64,000 nt of DNA, taken from assembly GCA_007844125.1 (NCBI GenBank), contig CM017570.1, forward strand, positions 50,748,685 to 50,812,684. Reading direction: 5' to 3'. Positions 34,281 through 47,338 of the stretch are shown here, in pieces (the stretch's first letter is position 1; the number at the start of each line of letters is the position of its first letter). The stretch is from Sinonovacula constricta. Taxonomy: Eukaryota; Mollusca; Bivalvia; Cardiida; Solecurtidae. The notes beneath the pieces are model-generated. The model was not told where the DNA came from and did no database searches. It was given only the letters and a program-made list of their open reading frames with translations. A program made the translations under genes and the position numbers.

Positions 34281-36418
34281 ACCAGACCTCCGACTCCTCC
34301 GTCCGACTTCTTTCGGAGATCTCCGTCTGGTCGCCTCGGAAAAAACAAGCAAAGACACGGATCGCTCAATGCAATACACCGTTCTCACCTGAGAGACGTG
34401 CGACAAGGTTTCCGAGCGAGAATCTAATGAAAGTTTCACGCGTCGGAATCTTCGCAAAGTTCTCTTGGCTCCACCCACCGGAGGGAGAAAGCGTTCTGAT
34501 TGGACGAGCGTGCACAATGGACGTGCCATCGTTCAATGAAGAGAACGAAGACGAAGTCATACGAAGTCATCCGTGCCGAACACCAACGCTCGCAAGGGCT
34601 CGGTCGTGTTCGGAGAAAGTACCGTTAGAGGAAATCACGTGACGTGGATCCGTGAGAAGTCCGTGATTTCTGAGCAGTCATGGGCGAGCGTGACAAGAGT
34701 TCACCCTCGTTTTTATCTAGTACAACGTGTATAGACATGAAGTGGTGAACAACACATCCAAGTCTTATAGATATACGAGGATGGTCATCTTATGCAGATG
34801 AACGGATGTCGTTCAATTGTACAATAAAAATCAAGGTTGAATCATCGCTGTTTGACATTCAGTGAAATAAAATATCAAAGTCTAACAAGTATCTTTGACG
34901 TTGGATGCATTAATCAAGAATAGTCATAATACAAGAAAGTCTATTTCCCTCAAAAGAAAGTTAAAGTTTGGGTTTAAGTTTGATAAAACATGAAACAGAC
35001 CGGGAAAGGAAAGTTTCTGTTTCAGAGAAAGTTTCCGGGAAAGGAAAGTTTTTGTTTCAGAGAAAGTTTAGAAAGTTTCAGAGAAAGTTTGATAGAATGT
35101 TTAAGAGAGAGAGAGAGTTCGTACATGTGACATGATGCTCTATGAATACGAGATGAAGAGATGAGATAAAGAGAGGAGGGTCTGATACATAGAAGATGCC
35201 AATGTGTTTGAACATAACAAATGGTGTAGGAACAGAGTAGGATCTGAATCTGTATTCCTATAAGAACACGATGTATGTGCCTATATTGGTTGAACCTATA
35301 GGAAGATAGCTGAATCTGTAGTTGGTATGAACACAGTTTATAGGAACATAGTTGGTATGAACAACATAGTTGGTATGAAGAAAGTTGAAGTTGACGTTTG
35401 ATCTATGATACATTAAAATGATAAAGTTTTTATATAACGTTGTTTATAACGCGGATTTTATAACGCGGATATTATAACGCTTTATAACGCGGTTTATAAC
35501 GCGGAAGGTTTACTTTCCACAGAGTGGGTGGGTGACTGGTTCTATTAGTATATATAGATAGAGTATACTTTCTTTAGTCTATGAAAGAGTGGGTGGGTGG
35601 GAATGACCTTGACCCCGACCGTGACCTTTCAAAATGGCGGATAGAAAGAAAGAAGAGAGGATTGATATAAAATGGAAAAGAATAGTTATACTGATCGCAG
35701 ATGCTTTGCATCTGCTTCGCTCGTTTGGACCTCCAGCTAAAGCTGTCACCCACTCTACAAAAAGTTTCTTTTGCGGAAAGTGTACAAAGACTTTCTTTTG
35801 AAGAAAGTCCAAAGAGGGTTTACCAAAGACGCCGTCTTTGGAGGAGAACTTGTTCTCTCTATTCCCAATAGAATGATGTCTGGTAAGACATCACCATGAA
35901 AAGACTTAAACAGTTGAAGTGGAAGGAAAGTTTCCGTAAAAGATATATTGAAATATAAATAAGATGAAAGAAAAAGTTTCTTAAAAAGAAAGTTTTTGAT
36001 CTTTCAGGAGAGGGAAAGTTTCCGAAGATTAAAAGTTTTAAAAGATTGAAAGTAGGGAAAAGATGGCCGTTGAACAAGATGAATAGATAAGAGAAGAGTT
36101 GTGGAGGTTGTTTTGTCGCATGAGAGGACCTACACTCTACCCGTACGATGGGTGGGTGGGTGGGTGCTCCCACCCACTCTGTAGAATATAGAATAAAGAA
36201 GGACTGATGCGTAACCATTGGAACAGACACGTGTCCAGTGTGAAGCATCGTTATGCAGTGATGTTGAGTGCTTCGAAGACCACTTCTGTGCAGAGCATCA
36301 TTCCCTCAGGGGTGAGTTCTTACTTTGATATGTCCTATATGGTATTCGCGTGAATCAAGATTCACCGAAGTGTGAAGCTTAGCTTCACTTAACACACCTA
36401 ACGCCTTTTTTTCTCGGG
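34281..36418 (+). mobile_element. Element T, copy T4 (lacks exon 2)
   Basis: From the common accagacc start through CpG-rich segment, iterons (35433-35505), hairpins, exon 1 (36207-36311) and the intronic hairpin block, breaking at 36418 into inverted exon 2. The junction is the exact reverse complement of the one at 25349. Confidence 0.85.
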
Positions 36419-37354
36419 TTCGTATTTCTCCAATTCCATGGTTTCTTCCATTTTCTCTTCCACCATGGGATTTTCAACATTGGGTACAACATGGTTTTCT
36501 TCTTCCAAGACAACTTCTTGTACTTCCGGTTCATGTTCTTTTTCCGGTTCTTTTTCTTCTTGTGGAAGTTGTTCCACTACAAAAGTTTCTTTCTGTGGAA
36601 GGATACTAAAATGTTTTTGCAACAGTTCGTTACTTTCCAACAAGTCTTTAATGAGGGTCACAAGACTTTCGTCTTCATGACTGTTTTTATGATCACTGGC
36701 GGATGCACATTCTATCGTGTTAGAGTTATCGTCCTGGGGTATCGGTGTCTCATCGGCACTTTCCGCCGACGATTCGAACAAGGTTCTCACGTGTTTCGGT
36801 GTTGTAGGTCTAGCAGTGTTCGGTGATTTCCGTGGTGGCGAAGAGTCATCGATGACGATAGGATTTTCTTCGTCGAAACTGTCACTCAGTTCGTCGACCT
36901 CCATCTTGGATGTGGAAGGTACTTGTCCATGTCGATGGAGTGCATCTCCCTGGGGAAGATACTGCCAGGCTGTAGTCGGTACGTATTGTACCAGTCTGGG
37001 TTTGATCTGTGAACAAATAAATAAATTATAATACGTGATAAGACAATGCATCAATAGACATGGTAACCTATAATCAATGTGAGAATGGATCTTATCCCAA
37101 ACGGAAAATAAAATTTTGACCTTACCGAAGCTTGCCTTCGGACCCGAGAAAAAAAGGCGTTAGGTGTGTTAAGTGAAGCTAAGCTTCACACTTCGGTGAA
37201 TCTTGATTCACGCGAATACCATATAGGAAATATCAAAGTAAGAACTCACCCCTGAGGGAATGATGCTCTGCACAGAAGTGGTCTTCGAAGCACTCAACAT
37301 CACTGCATAACGATGCTTCACACTGGACACGTGTCTGTTCCAATGGTTACGCAT
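36398..37354 (-). pseudogene. T-element gene, truncated (copy t5)
   Basis: Minus strand: exon 1 37354-37250, exon 2 from 37006 to about 36419, then the chimeric tail PEKKRR stopping at 36398. Same truncated product as 24413-25369. The C-terminal conserved domain is missing. Confidence 0.75.
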
Positions 37355-37690
37355 CAGTCCTTCTTTATTCTATATTCTACAGAGTGGGTGGGAGCAGCCA
37401 CACACCCACCCATCGTACGGGTAGAGTGTAGGTCCTCTCATGCGACAAAACAACCTCCACAACTCTTCTCTTATCTATTCATCTTGTTCAACGGCCATCT
37501 TTTCCCTACTTTCAATCTTTTAAAACTTTTAATCTTCGGAAACTTTCCCTCTCCTGAAAGATCAAAAACTTTCTTTTTAAGAAACTTTTTCTTTCATCTT
37601 ATTTATATTTCAATATATCTTTTACGGAAACTTTCCTTCCACTTCAACTTTTAAAGTCTTTTCATGGTGCTGTTTTGTGCACTACTTTTG
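36419..37690 (-). mobile_element. Element T, copy t5 (internal piece)
   Basis: Inverted exon 2 part, intron, exon 1 and the GA-rich segment up to about 37675. There catggtgctgttttg runs into another exon 2 fragment. The aaaacagcacc variant near this break is shared only with T2 (about 24092), which helps link their histories. Confidence 0.8.
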
Positions 37691-38267
37691 ACAAGGTTCT
37701 CACGTGTTTCAGTGTTGTAGGTCTAGCAGTGTTCGGTGATTTCCGTGGTGGCGAAGAGTCATCGATGTCGATCGGATTTTCTTCGTCGAAACTGTCACTC
37801 AGTTCGTCGACCTCCATCTTGGATGTGGAAGGTACTTGTCCATGTCGATGGAGAGCATCTCCCTGGGGAAGATACTGCCAGGCTGTAGTCGGTACGTATT
37901 GTACAGGTCTGGGTTTGATCTGTGAACAAATAAATAAATTATAATACGTGATAAGACAATGCATCAATAGACATGGTAACCTATAATCAATGTGAGAATG
38001 GATCTTATCCCAAACGGAAAATAAAGTTTTGACCTTACCGAAGCTTGCCTTCGGACCCGAGAAAAAAAGGCGTTAGGTGTGTTAAGTGAAGCTAAGCTTC
38101 ACACTTCGGTGAATCTTGATTCACGCGAATACCATATAGGAAATATCAAAGTAAGAACTCACCCCTGAGGGAATGATGCTCTGCACAGAAGTGGTCTTCG
38201 AAGCACTCAACATCACTGCATAACGATGCTTCACACTGGACACGTGTCTGTTCCAATGGTTACGCAT
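37691..38267 (-). pseudogene. T-element gene fragment (copy t6)
   Basis: Exon 1 38267-38163 and a 229-bp remnant of exon 2 (37919-37691) ending after the codons for KHVRTL. The frame then enters unrelated T sequence and stops near 37662. It lacks the acidic region and C-terminal domain. Confidence 0.75.
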
Positions 38268-40322
38268 CAGTCCTTCTTTATTCTATATTCTACAGAGTGG
38301 GTGGGAGCACCCACCCACCCACCCATCGTACGGGTAGAGTGTAGGTCCTCTCATGCGACAAAACAACCTCCACAACTCTTCTCTTATCTATTCATCTTGT
38401 TCAACGGCCATCTTTTCCCTACTTTCAATCTTTTAAAACTTTTAATCTTCGGAAACTTTCCCTCTCCTGAAAGATCAAAAACTTTCTTTTTAAGAAACTT
38501 TTTCTTTCATCTTATTTATATTTCAATATATCTTTTACGGAAACTTTCCTTCCACTCCAACTTTTTAAGTCTGTTCATGGTGATGTCTTACCAGACATCA
38601 TTCTATTGGGAATAGAGAGAACAAGTTCTCCTCCAAAGACGGCGTCTTTGGTAAACCCTCTTTGGACTTTCTTCAAAAGAAAGTCTTTGTACACTTTCCG
38701 CAAAAGAAACTTTTTGTAGAGTGGGTGACAGCTTTAGCTGGAGGTCCAAACGAGCGAAGCAGATGCGAAGCATCTGCGATCAGTATAACTATTCTTTTCC
38801 ATTTTATATCAATCCTCTCTTCTTTCTTTCTATCCGCCATTTTGAAAAGTCAAGGTCGGGATCAAGGTCATTCCCACCCACCCACTCTTTCATAGACTAA
38901 AGAAAGTATACTCTATCTATATATACTAATAGAATCAGTCATCCACCCCCTCTGTGGAAAGTAAACCTTCCGCGTTATAAACCGCGTTATAAAGCGTTAT
39001 AATATCCGCGTTATAAAATCCGCGTTATAAACCGCGTTATATAAAAACTTTATCATTTTAATGTATCATAGATCAAACGTCAACTTCAACTTTCTTCATA
39101 CCAACTATGTTGTTCATACCAACTATGTTCCTATAAACTGTGTTCATACCAACTACAGATTCAGCTATCTTCCTATAGGTTCAACCAATATAGGCACATA
39201 CATCGTGTTCTTATAGGAATACAGATTCAGATCCTACTCTGTTCCTACACCATTTGTTATGTTCAAACACATTGGCATCTTCTATGTATCAGACCCTCCT
39301 CTCTTCATCTCATCTCTTCATCTCGTATTCATAGAGCATCATGTCACATGTACGAACTCTCTCTCTCTCTCTCTTAAACATTCTATCAAACTTTCTCTGA
39401 AACTTTCTAAACTTTCTCTGAAACAAAAAACTTTCCTTTCCCGGAAACTTTCCCTGAAACAGAAACTTTCCTTTCCCGGTCTGTTTCATTTTTTATCAAA
39501 CTTAAACCCAAACTTCAACTTTCTTTTGAGGGAAATAGACTTTCTTGTATTATGACTATTCTTGATTAATGCATCCAACGTCAAAGATACTTGTTAGACT
39601 TTGATATTTTATTTCACGGAATGTCAAACAGCGATGATTCAACCTTGATTTTTATTGTACAATTGAACGACATCCGTTCATCTGCATAAGATGGCCATCC
39701 TCGTATATCTATAAGACTTGGATGTGTTGTTCACCACTTCATGTCTATACACGTTGTACTAGATAAAAACGAGGGTGAACTCTTGTCACGCTCGCCCATG
39801 ACTGCTCAGAAATCACGGACTTCTCACGGATCCACGTCACGTGATTTCCTCTAACGGTACTTTCTCCGAACACGACCGAGCCCTTGCGAGCGTTGGTGTT
39901 CGGCACGGATGACTTCGTATGACTTCGTCTTCGTTCTCTTCATTGAACGATGGCACGTCCATTGTGCACGCTCGTCCAATCAGAACGCTTTCTCCCTCCG
40001 GTGGGTGGAGCCAAGAGAACTTTGCGAAGATTCCGACGCGTGAAACTTTCATTAGATTATCGCTTGGAAACCTTGTCGCACGTCTCTCAGGTGAGAACGG
40101 TGTATTGCATTGAGCGATCCGTGGCTTTGCTTGTTTTTTTCCGAGGCGACCAGACGGAGATCTCCGAAAGAAGTCGGACGGAGGAGTCGGAGGTCTGGTC
40201 GGCGCTCGTACGCTTTTTCCTACTTTAAACCATTGGAAGAAGGTTTCGGAAAAGGACGAAAAGGTCAAGGTCACCTTTTCTAAAAAAAAACTCCAAATAC
40301 GGGGTGGAAGCCAAAGATTTGG
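37691..40322 (-). mobile_element. Element T, copy t6
   Basis: Inverted copy with partial exon 2, intron, exon 1, hairpins, iterons (38969-39045), CpG-rich segment and full 5' end to the ggccccccgggccccc junction with t7. Head-to-tail with t7, mirroring T1-T2. Confidence 0.85.
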
Positions 40323-43300
40323 CCCCCCGGGCCCCCTACGAAACTCTCTGTGTTTTTCATTCGAGTGAATCAAGATTCCCTCAAGTGGGAAGCTTAGCTT
40401 CCCCTTAACCACCCCTTTATTTTCTTTTTATTTTTCTTGGTGAAGGCAAGCTTCACTATGGGCAAAGGTTTATTTTTTATTCTACATAAGATGTCATATA
40501 ATTTAAGAAAAATACTGGAATGGAACAGAAAACAAAAGTAATAAAACAGTTTATCTTTATTCAATCAACATCGATATGCTTTCTCATGCTGGCAATGTGC
40601 ATCGTACAAATAACGAAAATTGGCCTTGGTTTCTCCCTCCAAGATCACGTAAGGGTAACAATAGAAAGGTAGTTCGTTAAAGTTATTTCTCACTGCGCAC
40701 ATATAGGCCAATGCGCGAAGATGGAACATTTCCGGATCCACGTCAAAGTACAATGGCTTGTAATCCTCCTTGGTGACGAACTTCAGGTATTCTTTGAGCT
40801 GGCCTTCTTCGATCGGTGTTATGGTACATAACTTTTTCTTGAAGATGACTTGGAACTTCTCCCTGAATTCGGTCACTGTCACTGGTTCTGCAACTCTTAT
40901 GTAGGCCACAGTCTTGGAATGGTTCACCAGGCCAACACCAAATTCGTTGCAGAACACTGCTTCCTTAATGTAACTGTGAAACTCGTATTTGCCCTTCTGG
41001 GGTCGGACCAGTTTCTTTAACAGTTGGTATTTCTGAGCCTTGTCTAGAGACACGATGAACCGTTCGTATTTCTCCAATTCCATGGTTTCTTCCATTTTCT
41101 CTTCCACCATGGGATTTTCAACATTGGGTACAACGTGGTTTTCTTCTTCCAAGACAACTTCTTGTACTTCCGGTTCATGTTCTTTTTCCGGTTCTTTTTC
41201 TTCTTGTGGAAGTTGTTCCACTACAAAAGTTTCTTTGTGTGTAAGGATACTAAAATGTTTTTGCAACAGTTCGTTACTTTCCAACAAGTCTTTAATGAGG
41301 GTCACAAGACTTTCGTCTTCATGACTGTTTTTATGATCACTGGCGGATGCACATTCTATCGTGTTTGAGTTATCGTCCTGGGGTATCGGTGTCTCATCGG
41401 CACTTTCCGCCGACGATTCGAACAAGGTTCTCACGTGTTTCGGTGTTGTAGGTCTAGCAGTGTTCGGTGATTTCCGTGGTGGCGAAGAGTCATCGATGTC
41501 GATCGGATTTTCTTCGTCGAAACTGTCACTCAGTTCGTCGACCTCCATCTTGGATGTGGAAGGTACTTGTCCATGTCGATGGAGAGCATCTCCCTGGGGA
41601 AGATACTGCCAGGCTGTAGTCGGTACGTATTGTACCAGTCTGGGTTTGATCTGTGAACAAATAAATAAATTATAATACGTGATAAGACAATGCATCAATA
41701 GACATGGTAACCTATAATCAATGTGAGAATGGATCTTATCCCAAACGGAAAATAAAGTTTTGACCTTACCGAAGCTTGCCTTCGGACCCGAGAAAAAAAG
41801 GCGTTAGGTGTGTTAAGTGAAGCTAAGCTTCACACTTCGGTGAATCTTGATTCACGTGAATACCATATAGGAAATATCAAAGTAAGAACTCACCCCTGAG
41901 GGAATGATGCTCTGCACAGAAGTGGTCTTCGAAGCACTCAACATCACTGCATAACGATGCTTCACACTGGACACGTGTCTGTTCCAATGGTTACGCATCA
42001 GTCCTTCTGTATTCTATATTCTACAGAGTGGGTGGGAGCACCCACCCACCCACCCATCGTACGGGTAGAGTGTAGGTCCTCTCATGCGACAAAACAACCT
42101 CCACAACTCTTCTCTTATCTATTCATCTTGTTCAACGGCCATCTTTTCCCTACTTTCAATCTTTTAAAACTTTTAATCTTCGGAAACTTTCCCTCTCCTG
42201 AAAGATCAAAAACTTTCTTTTTAAGAAACTTTTTCTTTCATCTTATTTATATTTTAATATATCTTTTACGGAAACTTTCCTTCCACTTCAACTTTTTAAG
42301 TCTTTTCATGGTGATGTCTTACCAGACATCATTCTATTGGGAATAGAGAGAACAAGTTCTCCTTCGAAGACGGCGTCTTTGGTAAACCCTCTTTGGACTT
42401 TCTTCAAAAGAAAGTCTTTGTACACTTTCCGCAAAAGAAACTTTTTGTAGAGTGGGTGACAGCTTTAGCTGGAGGTCCAAACGAGCGAAGCAGATGCGAA
42501 GCATCTGCGATCAGTATAACTATTCTTTTCCATTTTATATCAATCCTCTCTTCTTTCTTTCTATCCGCCATTTTGAAAGGTCAAGGTCGGGGTCAAGGTC
42601 ATTCCCACCCACCCACTCTTTCATAGACTAAAGAAAGTATACTCTATCTATATATACTAATAGAATCAGTCACCCACCCACTCTGTGGAAAGTAAACCTT
42701 CCGCGTTATAAACCGCGTTATAAAGCGTAATAATATCCGCGTTATAAAATCCGCGTTATAAAATCCGCGTTATAAACCGCGTTATATAAAAACTTTATCA
42801 TTTTAATGTATCATAGATCAAACGTCAACTTCAACTTTCTTCATACCAACTATGTTGTTCATACCAACTATGTTCCTATAAACTGTGTTCATACCAACTA
42901 CAGATTCAGCTATCTTCCTGTAGGTTCAACCAATATAGGCACATACATCGTGTTCTTATAGGAATACAGATTCAGATCCTACTCTGTTCCTACACCATTT
43001 GTTATGTTCAAACACATTGGCATCTTCTATGTATCAGACCCTCCTCTCTTCATCTCATCTCTTCATATCGTATTCATAGAGCATCATGTCACATGTACGT
43101 ACTCTCTCTCTCTTAAACATTCTATCAAACTTTCTCTGAAACTTTCTAAACTTTCTCTGAAACAAAAACTTTCCTTTCCCGGAAACTTTCTCTGAAACAG
43201 AAACTTTCCTTTCCCGGTCTGTTTCATTTTTTATCAAACTTAAACCCAAACTTCAACTTTCTTTTGAGGGAAATAGACTTTCTTGTATTATGACTATTCT

Positions 43301-43936
43301 TGATTAATGCATCCAACGTCAAAGATACTTGTTAGACTTTGATATTTTATTTCACGGAATGTCAAACAGCGATGATTCAACCTTGATTTTTATTGTACAA
43401 TTGAACGACATCCGTTCATCTGCATAAGATGACCATCCTCGTATATCTATAAGACTTGGATGTGTTGTTCACCACTTCATGTCTATACACGTTGTACTAG
43501 ATAAAAACGAGGGTGAACTCTTGTCACGCTCGCCCATGACTGCTCAGAAATCACGGACTTCTCACGGATCCACGTCACGTGATTTCCTCTAACGGTACTT
43601 TCTCCGAACACGACCGAGCCCTTGCGAGCGTTGGTGTTCGGCACGGATGACTTCGTATGACTTCGTCTTCGTTCTCTTCATTGAACGATGGCACGTCCAT
43701 TGTGCACGCTCGTCCAATCAGAACGCTTTCTCCCTCCGGTGGGTGGAGCCAAGAGAACTTTGCGAAGATTCCGACGCGTGAAACTTTCATTAGATTCTCG
43801 CTCGGAAACCTTGTCGCACGTCTCTCAGGTGAGAACGGTGTATTGCATTGAGCGATCCGTGTCTTTGCTTGTTTTTTCCGAGGCGACCAGACGGAGATCT
43901 CCGAAAGAAGTCGGACGGAGGAGTCGGAGGTCTGGT
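40323..43936 (-). mobile_element. Element T, copy t7 (longest inverted copy)
   Basis: Mirror image of T1: 3' hairpin block (about 40345-40470), complete gene, hairpins, iterons with one extra unit (42700-42787), CpG-rich segment, ending ggtctggt|ggcaacgc at the same flank as T1. Because T1 and t7 share their flank junction, they are copies of one insertion duplicated with block B. Confidence 0.87.
40565..41998 (-). CDS. T-element protein, two exons (intact copy 2)
   Basis: Complement of exon 1 41998-41894 and exon 2 41650-40565, with the same splice sites and lengths (105 and 1086 bp) as the plus-strand copy, about 396 residues. Visible differences are conservative or local: PIDIDD for PIVIDD, PPRKS for PPRES, ILTHKE for ILPQKE, AEPVTV for AKPVTV, FQVIF for FQAIF and KEYLKF for KESLKF. 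There is no stop or frameshift in either full copy despite surrounding rearrangement. An aataaa lies just past the stop (complement of ttattcaatca). Function unknown; see the copy at 20682. Confidence 0.72.
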
Positions 43937-44719
43937 GGCAACGCAGTAGCCTCCCTTGAATAATGAGTCTACAAAAAAGACACACTACACACAATATTAA
44001 CAATAATTAACAATATTACCATACAATTTTATGTTCAAGTATTGTCGTGTTGCGATAAAAACACTGTTGTTTTTCTTTAGACTTTAACATAAGTTTGTCT
44101 GCATATTGTGAAAATGTAGCAATGTAAATAGTGTAAATAATTAAAAATAAATATTACGTCAGATATTAAATTAGGAGTTTTGCTTCTTTCCCAATTGTAC
44201 TCAATTGAATTCTATTAGACCTTATCGTATCAGTATACAAAGAATGTATTAAACGATGGACACAGTCCAAGTCAAATATTATATTTTTTTTTCAATTTAA
44301 ATGAAAAGGTTTTTGTATTTTTTTTTATTTATTTATTTATTTATTATTTTTTTTGGTAAATTTACTAGGTATTCTAATTATGCAATTATACAATTGTATA
44401 AGATTACATCTACATAAATAGTTAGATATATTTGAAAATTAACATATCTGTTATGATAATAGACCTTAAGACAATCTTAAATGCTTAAGATTAACGCAAT
44501 ACAGAAGATTAAAAGTAAATAGATGTTCTTTATCTCGGATTGTACTATTATATTATATTATATATGTTTTGACTAAATACTGTTTAAAGCTTTGATAAAA
44601 CAAAATTATCCGTTTAGATACACGTGACACATTTACTTTGTATATGTTTATATGTTGCAAAGATGATGTACAATACTATATGTAAAAATCTAAATAAAAT
44701 TTCTGTTCTGTTCTGTTCT

Positions 44720-45340
44720 ATATCAGCACCTTATTGTAATTATGTGCTGTTTCATCTTCAACCGTTAAATATATTAACACCTTATTGTAATTATGTGCTG
44801 TTTCATCTTCAACCGTTAACTATATTAACACCATATTGTAATTATGTGTTGTTTTATCTTCAACCGTTAAATATATTAACACAATATTGTATTTATGTAT
44901 TGTTTCCTCTTCAACCGTTAACTATATTAACACCTTATTGTAATTATGTGTTGTTTCGTCTTCAACCGTTAACTATATTAACACCATATTGTAATTATGT
45001 GTTGTTTCATCTTCAACCGTTAAATATATCAACACCTTATTGTATTTATGTATTGTTTCCTCTTCAACCGTTAACTATATTAACACCATATTGTAATTAT
45101 GTGTTGTTTCGTCTTCAACCGTTAACTATATTAACACCTTATTGTAATTATGTGTTGTTTCGTCTTCAACCGTTAACTATATTAACACCATATTGTAATT
45201 ATGTGTTGTTTCATCTTCAACCGTTAAATATATCAACACCTTATTGTATTTATGTATTGTTTCCTCTTCAACCGTTAACTATATTAACACCTTATTGTAA
45301 TTATGTGTTGTTTTGTCTTCAACCGTTAAATATATTAGCC
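44720..45340. repeat. 51-bp minisatellite in b
   Basis: About 12 units, reverse complement of the array at 16530-17965, including its tag variants. The 241-codon plus-strand frame is the same repeat artefact. Confidence 0.95.
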
Positions 45341-45356
45341 CCAATTTAACACCTAC

Positions 45357-45493
45357 CAGTCTGAAAGACATATCTGGCAAGGGCCTGCATCAGTGTTGCT
45401 GGCCAGGTGGGCGGGTTGGTCTCTCCAGGTTCTCTTTTCAGTCGGAATGTGAGCTCAAACCCAAAACCACTGGGCCCTTCTGTGCCATGACAC
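45357..45493 (-). CDS. SUFU: Suppressor of fused, exon 3 (minus-strand copy)
   Basis: A 137-bp exon with acceptor and donor as in the other copies. It encodes CHGTEGPSGFGFELTFRL, KREPGETNPPTWPATLM and QALARYVFQT. Of the three copies this one alone keeps both GPSGFGF and ELTFRL, the family consensus. With exon 2 at 49783-49917 it forms an in-phase pair on the minus strand (phase 2 junction giving RIH-W-CHGTEG). It is the best candidate for the functional locus. Exons further downstream would lie to the left, but only T elements and duplicates are found there, so the next exon must be beyond the T tract or on another contig. Confidence 0.92.
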
Positions 45494-45885
45494 CTGCAGA
45501 TTGACAAATTATTCAATGTTAAGAAACAAAATCTATTGTGGATTTTGAAAAAGAGTAAGAACTCTTGTGACATTTGAAACAATGAAAGTGATCTACTGTT
45601 TAGAATTAATACTGGTATGAATGTTGTATCTTGTCGCTAGGAAAATCTAGCACCATCTGACCAAGACAGACTGAGGGCAAAAAAGTGGCAATCTGGGCAT
45701 GAATAAGTTGTTTATTTAAATTGGGACATTTGTTTTATCAAATAATAACTACATCTTTACCATTTCCCTGGCAGTCTGTCCATAATATTCTGACCAGCTC
45801 AACAATGATTACCTTTAGTTGACTGAAAATCTGATGTCATATATAACAGTCAGGAAAGGACAGTTTGAAACTTTGCCAAGGTGGT

Positions 45886-46023
45886 TATTGTGCACAGAGA
45901 CCAGACTACATGCTCAATGAGAACTGGTTTCTATTGTGCACAGAGACCAGACTACATGCTCAATGAGAACTGGTTTCTATTGTGCACAGAGACCAGACTA
46001 CATGCTCAATGAGAACTGGTTTC
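45886..46023. repeat. 46-bp tandem repeat, 3 copies (b)
   Basis: Three units in reverse orientation, same count as in B. Confidence 0.95.
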
Positions 46024-46113
46024 TCTGCTCATGGTTGACCGGAAACCAATAAAGGTTGTCCGTGTCATGTTCCCGCACATTGTTCAATACAACACAGACT
46101 GCGGCTCTCTTGC

Positions 46114-46493
46114 CAGGCGCGTTTCTGCCATTACGCACTTTACGCACGTGCGTAACCTCCGTTCGAAAAATCGAAAATCTAAAATTACCAACAAAAAAAA
46201 AAAAACACTAAGAAAGTCGATGCCTAACCCGGGTTATGAATGAAAAAATTATTTCCGTAGTTTCTATGTCATAAAATGTTATTACCACACCAATTAAGTT
46301 GAAAAGGTTTAAAATGATTAAACTTATACACGTCAGGATTTTGGTCGTTCATATTTTGCGTTAAGTTCCTCGCATGTCCGCATTTTACATATTACTCATT
46401 AGAAAAGAACCGAATATATACAAAAGTATTACTTCAAAGGTTATTTCCCTTGCAATTGTGCGTAACTTCAGATACGGCCCAGATTCGCGCCTG
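46114..46493. mobile_element. hAT-type MITE (b copy)
   Basis: 380 bp flanked by tctcttgc on both sides (46106-46113 and 46494-46501), the complement of the gcaagaga duplication in B. Small indels separate it from the B copy, e.g. a longer A-run near 46192-46204. Confidence 0.88.
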
Positions 46494-47338
46494 TCTCTTG
46501 CTTACGTTTAATAAAAGCCTGACTCCCACCCCATCCCTGCTCCTGTCGAATGACCCCATTCACTACTGAAATTAAAATTCTACAAACAACAATAAATGTG
46601 ATTACCAAAATGATCTTATGCATTCATGGCTATTTAAACAACATCAATCCCCTTTCTAAATGAATTGGGACCAATCATAATTTCCTTCCATATTAAAAGC
46701 TCTGAAACTGTTTTCCTTAAAATTCTAAAAACAAATAATCTAAGAGATCTAGATTTTGTGTCCTGACACACAAGTCTTTCAATATACGACTTGGAATTCA
46801 GCCAGGTGGCACAGAATGTTTTTGTGCACACATATTCACTCGTCTTATTATTTGATTATCTGTTTTTTTAACTAAAGGTTATTTTCACCAAAGTGCACAT
46901 GCTAGCCAGGAGTAAATAGAATTCAGCCACAGATAATTATTTCCTTCATACTAAATTGATAGAAGTACATGTAAAATGAGTTGTTGACGAGCTAAGCTTC
47001 TATTTTAAGAGTAGTTATTTAGACCCGATGGAAATTGATTTGACACAAAAGGTCCTTGTATTATAGATTGCCAACAGGTACACAATCAGAAGAATCTATA
47101 ATACAAAGAAGTTAAACGATTGCATGGTTGTATGTGGGACACAGCTGAAAGTGGGCAAAGTTGGTTTTGTATCATGTGATGTGAACATACAGAATTCTTT
47201 TCACTTGAAAGAATTGAAAGAAAATTGAAAGATTCTTTGTGGCAAATCTTAAGAACAATCACTTTAAAAATAAATAATAATAATGGCTTAACAATAGATT
47301 TTGCGCACTTTGATTAAGAATAGAATTGTTCCGAGTGT

